Position numbers and translations under genes: made by a program. From the NCBI RefSeq assembly GCF_003853645.1, contig NZ_QTPO01000002.1, forward strand, positions 124,001-188,000: a stretch of 64,000 nt of DNA. Direction: 5' to 3'. The DNA comes from Burkholderia sp. Bp9143 (lineage in GTDB: Bacteria; Pseudomonadota; Gammaproteobacteria; Burkholderiales; Burkholderiaceae). Of this stretch, positions 59,290-64,000 are shown in pieces; position 1 is the stretch's first letter, and each line of letters starts with the position of its first letter. A model generated the notes under the pieces. That model saw only the letters and a list, made by a program, of their open reading frames with translations. It did not search any database and was not told the DNA's origin.

Positions 59290-60671
59290 GTGCGGCTCCC
59301 GAGCGCGTCGAGCAGCTTCTGGTGCACGCCGCCGAAACCGCCGTTGCTCATCACGAGCACGTGGTCGCCCGGGCGCGCGGCCTCGACGACCGACTTCACC
59401 AGCAGATGGAGATCGTCGAACGCGCGCGCCTTGTCGCCGAGCGGCGCGAGCGCATCGCCGAGGTTCCAGCCGAGCGCGTCGCGTCCGGTCGGGGCACCGT
59501 AGCCGAATACGAAATCGGCGTCGGCGAGGCTGGCCGGCAGTTGCGCCTTCATCACGCCGAGCTTCATCGTGTTCGAACGCGGCTCGAGCACGGCGAGAAT
59601 GCGGGAATGTTGGCGGCCGATGCGCGCACGAAGGCCGGCGATCGTGGTTTCGATCGCGGTCGGATGGTGCGCGAAGTCGTCGTAGACGGTTACACCATCC
59701 ACGCTGCCGCGCACTTCCATGCGCCGCTTCACGTTGCGGAACGACGCGAGGGATTCGGCGGCCTGCGCAGGCGGCACGCCGACGTGGCGCGCGGCGGCGA
59801 TCGCCGCGAGCGCGTTCATCCGGTTGTGGTCGCCCTGCACCTGCCACGCGACTTCACCGACGCGCTCTGCGTGCGAATACACCGCGAAGCGCTCGTCGAC
59901 CGGCACGCCGTCCTCGGCCGGCAGCGCCTGCCAGCCGCCGTCGACGCCGAAGCGCTCGACCTCGCTCCAGCAGCCGCGCGCGAGCACGCGCTCCAGCGCA
60001 TCCGAGCGGCCGTTGGTCACGATCCGGCCAACGCCCGGCACGGTGCGCACGAGATGGTGGAATTGCGTTTCGATCGCGGCGAGATCCGGGAAGATGTCGG
60101 CGTGATCGAATTCGAGATTGTTGAGCACCGCGGTGCGCGGCCGGTAGTGGACGAACTTCGAGCGCTTGTCGAAGAACGCCGTATCGTATTCGTCGGCCTC
60201 GATCACGAAGAAGCTCGAATCGGTCAGCCGCGCCGACACGCCGAAGTTCAGCGGCACGCCGCCGATCAGGAAGCCCGGGTTCAGGCCGGCATCTTCCAGC
60301 AGCCATGCGAGCATCGACGACGTGGTCGTCTTGCCGTGCGTGCCCGCGACCGCCAGCACCCATTTGCCGGCCAGCACGTGCTCGCCGAGCCATTGCGGGC
60401 CGGACACATACGGCAGGCCGCGATCGAGGATCGCCTCCATCAGCGGGTTGCCGCGCGTGACGACGTTGCCGATCACGAACAGGTCGGGCTTCAGGTCGAT
60501 CTGCTCGGCGCCGTAGCCCTCGATCAGCGTGATGCCCTGCGCCTCGAGCTGCGTGCTCATCGGCGGATAGACGCCCGCGTCGCAACCCGTCACCGTGTGG
60601 CCCGCCTCGCGCGCGAGCACGGCGAGACCGCCCATGAAGGTGCCGCAGATGCCAAGAATGTGGATGTGCAT
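59286..60671 (-). CDS. mpl: UDP-N-acetylmuramate:L-alanyl-gamma-D-glutamyl-meso-diaminopimelate ligase
   Basis: Murein-recycling ligase that joins recovered tripeptide to UDP-MurNAc. The 461-residue Mur-family protein starts MHIHILGICGTFMGGLAVLA and has the ATP motif VAGTHGKTTTSSMLAWLL, EADEYDTAFFDKRSKF and VYDDFAHHPTAIETT. The N-terminal ICGTFMGGLA form is typical of Mpl rather than MurC. Downstream yqiA overlaps by 4 bp. Confidence 0.94.
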   Translation of the reverse strand: MHIHILGICGTFMGGLAVLAREAGHTVTGCDAGVYPPMSTQLEAQGITLIEGYGAEQIDLKPDLFVIGNVVTRGNPLMEAILDRGLPYVSGPQWLGEHVLAGKWVLAVAGTHGKTTTSSMLAWLLEDAGLNPGFLIGGVPLNFGVSARLTDSSFFVIEADEYDTAFFDKRSKFVHYRPRTAVLNNLEFDHADIFPDLAAIETQFHHLVRTVPGVGRIVTNGRSDALERVLARGCWSEVERFGVDGGWQALPAEDGVPVDERFAVYSHAERVGEVAWQVQGDHNRMNALAAIAAARHVGVPPAQAAESLASFRNVKRRMEVRGSVDGVTVYDDFAHHPTAIETTIAGLRARIGRQHSRILAVLEPRSNTMKLGVMKAQLPASLADADFVFGYGAPTGRDALGWNLGDALAPLGDKARAFDDLHLLVKSVVEAARPGDHVLVMSNGGFGGVHQKLLDALGSRT

Positions 60672-60890
60672 AGATGAATGCTTTCGCGCCGCCGGGCGCC
60701 GTCGATTCGGAAAGGATGGTCTGCGGCACGCCGGACAGGCCGCCCGGCCAACGACTTTCGCCGCGACACAAAGACCGTCATTGTAACTGACGGGCCGCCG
60801 TGCCCGGCGGCCCGAACGATGGATCGGGAGGCTGCCCGGCGCGGCGGACGGCACGCAGCCGCACCGGATTCGGCCGTGGCGGCGATCGAG

Positions 60891-60896
60891 TATGAT
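60891..60896 (+). promoter_or_regulatory. -10 box immediately before the nucleotidyltransferase-like gene
   Basis: TATGAT lies only 9 bp before the ATG at 60906, which would place the transcript start at about 60903. The mRNA would then be nearly leaderless. The -35 region is weak. Confidence 0.4.
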
Positions 60897-60905
60897 TGCC
60901 GGATC

Positions 60906-61550
60906 ATGTCTCGCAAACCTTTTGTCGACCCGCGGCGCGCCCGCGAGGAAATCGCCCAGTCCGCCGCCCGCCTGATCGCGGAGGACGGCCTCGATTACGC
61001 CAGCGCGAAACGCAAGGCCGCGCGCCAGCTGTTCGGCGATACGCGCGTTGCCGGCGAATGGCTGCCGGATAACGACCTGATCGAGGAAGAACTGCGCGAG
61101 TACCTCGCCCTGTTCCAGAGCGACACGCAACCGGACGAACTGCGCTGCCTGCGCGAGGTCGCGCTCGACTGGATGCGCCGGCTCGCCGAGTTCAATCCGT
61201 ATGTGACGGGCGCGGTGCTGAACGGCACCGCGAACGCGCATTCGGACATCCATTTGCAGATATTCACCGACAACCCGAAGGACGTCTCGATCTACCTGCT
61301 GAACCAGAACGTTCAGTACGACGTGTCCGAGACGCGGCATTTCGCCGGTCGCGCGGACGTCGAGACGCTGAGCTTCCTGTGGCGCCCGCGGCGCGACGTG
61401 GACGCGACCGGCATTCACGTCGCGCTCTACGCGAGCGACGACCTGCGCGGCGCGGTCAAGGCCGACGCCCGCGGCCGGGTCGCCCGCGCGGACGCCGCCG
61501 CATTGCGGGCGCTCCTCGAGGCCAGCAACGCCCCTTCCGAACCGGAATGA
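60906..61550 (+). CDS. Nucleotidyltransferase-like protein of unknown function
   Basis: The 214-residue protein has a helical N-terminal half (RAREEIAQSAARLIAEDGLDYASAKRKAARQLFGD). A central VLNGTANAHSDIHLQIFTDNPKDVSIYLLN follows, which resembles the minimal nucleotidyltransferase motif G-[ST]-x-x-x-x-SD-[IL]. The second acidic residue of the usual DxD pair is replaced (DIH), so activity is uncertain. It is not a Mur ligase despite sitting next to mpl. It is divergent from mpl and followed by tlpA with a 7-bp gap. Confidence 0.7.
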   Translation: MSRKPFVDPRRAREEIAQSAARLIAEDGLDYASAKRKAARQLFGDTRVAGEWLPDNDLIEEELREYLALFQSDTQPDELRCLREVALDWMRRLAEFNPYVTGAVLNGTANAHSDIHLQIFTDNPKDVSIYLLNQNVQYDVSETRHFAGRADVETLSFLWRPRRDVDATGIHVALYASDDLRGAVKADARGRVARADAAALRALLEASNAPSEPE

Positions 61551-61557
61551 TTCAACG

Positions 61558-62112
61558 ATGATGATGAAACGCATGTTGGCGCTCGCGGTAGTCGCCGCCG
61601 CCGCCGTCGCCGGCGGGCTCGCCGCCGGCCACTGGTTCCGCGGCGGCAGCGCCGATGACGGCGTCGCCGTCGCCGCACCCGCCGCGCAAGGCAGCCCGGT
61701 CGACCAGTTGTGGGCCGCGTCGCTGACCGGCGTCGACGGCAAGCCGGCCTCACTCGCTTCCTTCAAGGGCCAGAAGATCGTGGTCAATTTCTGGGCATCG
61801 TGGTGCGGCCCGTGCGTCGAGGAGATGCCGGAGCTCGTCGCGCTGTCGCACCAATACAAGCAGAAAGGCATCCGCTTCATCGGGATCGGCGTCGATTCCA
61901 ACCAGAACGTGAAGAACTTTCTGCAGAAGGTGAAGGTCGACTATCCGGTTTTCGTCAGCGGCTATGCGGGCGCCGATCTGGCCCGTAATTTCGGAAATAC
62001 CGCCGGCGCGCTGCCGTTTACCGTCGTCATCGACGAAACCGGCAAGATTCGCGAGACAAAATTGGGACAAATCCATCCGGCCGAGCTGAAAAAGACCCTC
62101 GACGCGCTGTGA
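61558..62112 (+). CDS. TlpA family thiol:disulfide oxidoreductase
   Basis: The 184-residue protein has an N-terminal membrane anchor (about residues 5-24, uncleaved or signal) and a periplasmic thioredoxin domain. The active site is WCGPC (C83, C86) in VVNFWASWCGPCVEEMPEL, and the cis-proline region is GALPFTVVIDETG. It reduces periplasmic disulfides, for example in cytochrome c maturation or as a general reductant. It lies 7 bp after the nucleotidyltransferase-like gene. Confidence 0.9.
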   Translation: MMMKRMLALAVVAAAAVAGGLAAGHWFRGGSADDGVAVAAPAAQGSPVDQLWAASLTGVDGKPASLASFKGQKIVVNFWASWCGPCVEEMPELVALSHQYKQKGIRFIGIGVDSNQNVKNFLQKVKVDYPVFVSGYAGADLARNFGNTAGALPFTVVIDETGKIRETKLGQIHPAELKKTLDAL

Positions 62113-62246
62113 TTGCCCCGAACGGCGGCCCGCACGTTGGCGGCGACTTGTGCGTCGATCGCCGCAAATTCACGTGAATTCGCTGATACTTTGCAGCCGC
62201 ACCGGTAATTCTTGCGGGTCCGGCGCGCCCGGCCGTTCGGCAAAAC

Positions 62247-62276
62247 TAGACAAATTTCTCTAAATAGCGCTAAAGT
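62247..62276 (+). promoter_or_regulatory. Possible aroQ promoter
   Basis: TAGACA (62247-62252) and TAAAGT (62271-62276) are separated by 18 bp in a locally AT-rich stretch, 31 bp before the aroQ start. Confidence 0.45.
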
Positions 62277-62306
62277 TCGCGCAATTCCGCAGAAATAGAA
62301 GCGACC

Positions 62307-62759
62307 ATGACACGATTGCTGGTGCTGCACGGCCCCAACCTGAACCTTCTCGGCACCCGGGAACCGGAGGTGTACGGCTGCGTCACGCTCGCGCAGATCG
62401 ATCAGGCGCTTGCCGCGCGGGCTCAGGAAGCCGGCGCCGAACTGTCGTCGTTCCAGAGCAACCATGAAGGCGCGCTCGTCGACCGCATCCAGGCCGCGCG
62501 GGAGGAACAGACCGATTTCATCCTGATCAATCCCGCCGCGTATACGCATACGAGCGTCGCGATCCGGGACGCGATCGCCGGCGTTGGCATCCCGTTCGTC
62601 GAGGTTCATCTGTCGAACGTGCACCGCCGCGAAGCGTTCAGGCACCACTCCTACTTTTCCGACCAGGCCGAAGGCGTGATCTGCGGGCTCGGCTGGAAAG
62701 GCTATCTGTACGCGCTCGAGTACGCGCTGGACAAGCTGCAAGGCGCGTCGCGCGGCTGA
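62307..62759 (+). CDS. aroQ: 3-dehydroquinate dehydratase, type II
   Basis: Makes 3-dehydroshikimate in the shikimate pathway, two steps with aroE elsewhere in the window. The 150-residue protein has [19 protein letters not shown] (catalytic tyrosine follows), the [16 protein letters not shown] block and [17 protein letters not shown]. The next gene accB begins 64 bp on, after a hairpin. Confidence 0.95.
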   Translation: MTRLLVLHGPNLNLLGTREPEVYGCVTLAQIDQALAARAQEAGAELSSFQSNHEGALVDRIQAAREEQTDFILINPAAYTHTSVAIRDAIAGVGIPFVEVHLSNVHRREAFRHHSYFSDQAEGVICGLGWKGYLYALEYALDKLQGASRG

Positions 62760-62776
62760 TTTCGCGATCTAGATTC

Positions 62777-62797
62777 AGCGCCGGTCTCACCGGCGCT
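62777..62797 (+). terminator. Hairpin between aroQ and accB (terminator or attenuator)
   Basis: A 9-bp perfect stem (62777-62785 with 62789-62797), loop CTC, is followed by TTC rather than a full U-run. It ends 27 nt before the accB start, so it is in the accB leader if transcription reads through. Confidence 0.55.
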
Positions 62798-62823
62798 TTC
62801 ACGTATTGAAAGGGGAATTCCCG

Positions 62824-63297
62824 ATGGATCTTCGTAAGCTGAAAACTCTGATCGACCTCGTCTCCGAATCCGGCATCTCCGAGCTGGAAGTGACGGAAGG
62901 CGAAGGCAAGGTGCGTATCGTCAAGAACGCGCCGCCGGTCTATGTCCAGCCGACGGGCGGATTTGCCCCGCAGATCAGCGCACCGATCCCGTCGGTCGCG
63001 CTGCCGACCGAAGGCGCGGCGGGCGCGCCGGCCGCAGGCGCCGCCGCGCCCGCCGTCCCGCAAGGCCACGTCGTGACGTCGCCGATGGTCGGCACGTTCT
63101 ATCGCGCGCCGTCGCCGGGCGCGGACCCGTTCACCCAGGTCGGTGACACGGTCAAGGAAGGCCAGACCATCTGCATCATCGAAGCGATGAAGCTGCTCAA
63201 CGAGATCGAGTCGGACAAGGCCGGCGTGATCAAGGAAATCCTCGTCGAGAACGGCCAGGCCGTCGAATACGGCCAGCCGCTTTTCGTGATCGGCTAA
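62824..63297 (+). CDS. accB: Biotin carboxyl carrier protein of acetyl-CoA carboxylase
   Basis: Carries the biotin that AccC carboxylates. The 157-residue protein has an N-terminal dimer region ([13 protein letters not shown]), an Ala/Pro linker (about residues 55-80), and the C-terminal biotinyl domain with biotin lysine K123 in [13 protein letters not shown]. The start at 62824 has AAAGGGG upstream. Confidence 0.95.
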   Translation: MDLRKLKTLIDLVSESGISELEVTEGEGKVRIVKNAPPVYVQPTGGFAPQISAPIPSVALPTEGAAGAPAAGAAAPAVPQGHVVTSPMVGTFYRAPSPGADPFTQVGDTVKEGQTICIIEAMKLLNEIESDKAGVIKEILVENGQAVEYGQPLFVIG

Positions 63298-63382
63298 GTA
63301 CACCGCGCGGCCCACCCGGCCGCGCGCCGCCGATGCTCGCCAGGCGCCGTTCGCGCGCCCCTCGAAGAGACGAATACTCGCT

Positions 63383-64000
63383 ATGTTTGAAAAAATCCTC
63401 ATTGCCAACCGCGGTGAAATCGCGCTGCGCATCCAGCGTGCGTGCCGCGAGCTCGGCGTCAAGACGGTGGTCGTCTACTCGGAAGCCGACAAGGAAGCCA
63501 AGTACGTGCGCCTCGCGGACGAAGCCGTCTGTATCGGCCCGGCTCCGTCGAACCTGAGCTACCTGAACATGCCGGCGCTGATCAGCGCCGCGGAAGTCAC
63601 CGATGCCGAGGCGATCCACCCCGGCTACGGCTTCCTGTCGGAGAACGCCGACTTCGCGGAGCGCGTCGAGCAGTCGGGCTTCACGTTCATCGGCCCGCGT
63701 CCGGAAACGATCCGCCTGATGGGCGACAAGGTCACCGCGAAGCAGACCATGATCAAGACCGGCGTGCCGTGCGTGCCGGGTTCGGAAGGCGCGTTGCCGG
63801 ACGATCCGAAGGAGATCGTGAAGATTGCGCGCGCGATCGGCTATCCGGTGATCATCAAGGCAGCGGGCGGCGGCGGCGGGCGCGGGATGCGCGTCGTGCA
63901 TACCGAGGCCGCGCTCGTCAACGCGGTCAACATGACCCGCGAGGAAGCCGGCCGTGCGTTCGGCAACCCGCAGGTATACATGGAGAAGTTCCTCGAGAAC
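63383..64000 (+). CDS. accC: Biotin carboxylase of acetyl-CoA carboxylase, 3' end cut off by the window
   Basis: ATP-dependent carboxylation of biotin on AccB. Only the first 206 codons are present. They show [42 protein letters not shown], and the ATP-grasp glycine loop [16 protein letters not shown]. It follows accB by 85 bp, the usual accB-accC order. Confidence 0.93.
   Translation, partial: MFEKILIANRGEIALRIQRACRELGVKTVVVYSEADKEAKYVRLADEAVCIGPAPSNLSYLNMPALISAAEVTDAEAIHPGYGFLSENADFAERVEQSGFTFIGPRPETIRLMGDKVTAKQTMIKTGVPCVPGSEGALPDDPKEIVKIARAIGYPVIIKAAGGGGGRGMRVVHTEAALVNAVNMTREEAGRAFGNPQVYMEKFLEN

Noticed and set aside
60906-61550. Calling this gene a Mur ligase because of its neighbour
   Set aside because: It lacks the Mur ATP-binding GTHGKT motif and is less than half the length; mpl on the other strand is the Mur-type enzyme.

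Overview
The window is high-GC chromosomal DNA of a beta-proteobacterium, almost certainly a Burkholderia (probably B. cepacia complex). Three things point there: the long open shadow frames typical of such DNA; the gene order bamE-dapB-exbB/exbD-leuS-lptE-holA-proA divergent from fur, which I recall as typical of Burkholderiales; and Entner-Doudoroff sugar catabolism under a HexR-type repressor. I see no tRNA, rRNA, prophage, IS transposase or CRISPR array. About 60 genes are supported. The first (an FAD oxidoreductase) and the last (accC) run off the window.

Layout. 1-2.2 kb: FAD amine oxidoreductase divergent from a TetR regulator with a tandem operator. 2.2-8.0 kb: gluconate and Entner-Doudoroff block (gntK, gntT, eda, edd) divergent from hexR, with HexR-type palindromes at both promoters. 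8.1-17.7 kb: minus-strand housekeeping run (hemJ, proA, holA, lptE, leuS, exbD, exbB, dapB, bamE), then fur. 18.4-22.3 kb: allantoin genes (allA, alc), a DctA-like symporter and a divergent FadR/GntR regulator. 22.6-28.1 kb: an idonate/ketogluconate cluster (idnD, hydroxyacid reductase, MHS transporter, idnO) with a divergent LysR. 28.1-33.8 kb: gap, tkt, speE, a VOC protein and rsmE. 33.9-35.8 kb: a secreted unknown protein and a barnase/barstar pair. 36.2-42.9 kb: maeB, thiL, pgpA, pncC, a PchP-like phosphatase and pyrF. 42.9-52.1 kb: a nine-gene iclR-led operon for arabinose/galactose-type sugars (dgoK, dgoA, two SDRs, AraFGH-type ABC transporter, aldose epimerase). 52.4-64.0 kb: an EF-hand-like protein, an S10 lipoprotein peptidase, mtgA, aroE, an RNase II-type exonuclease, a YqiA-like esterase, mpl, a nucleotidyltransferase-like unknown, a TlpA thioredoxin, aroQ, accB and accC.

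How the genes fit together. Much of the window feeds sugar acids into KDPG or KDPGal cleavage. The idonate cluster makes gluconate, gntT and gntK import and phosphorylate it, edd and eda cleave it, and gap and tkt handle the triose and pentose products. The iclR operon provides the parallel KDPGal branch through dgoK and dgoA.

The least explained sequences are non-coding. The strongest is a 285-bp nested palindrome (9950-10234) between holA and proA: a 31-bp perfect outer inverted repeat enclosing two further hairpin arms, so either strand could fold as a three-way junction. Others are a probable orphan small RNA (about 35974-36110), a 41-nt hairpin upstream of leuS, a tandem 49-bp repeat before the VOC gene, and several operator palindromes matched to neighbouring regulators.
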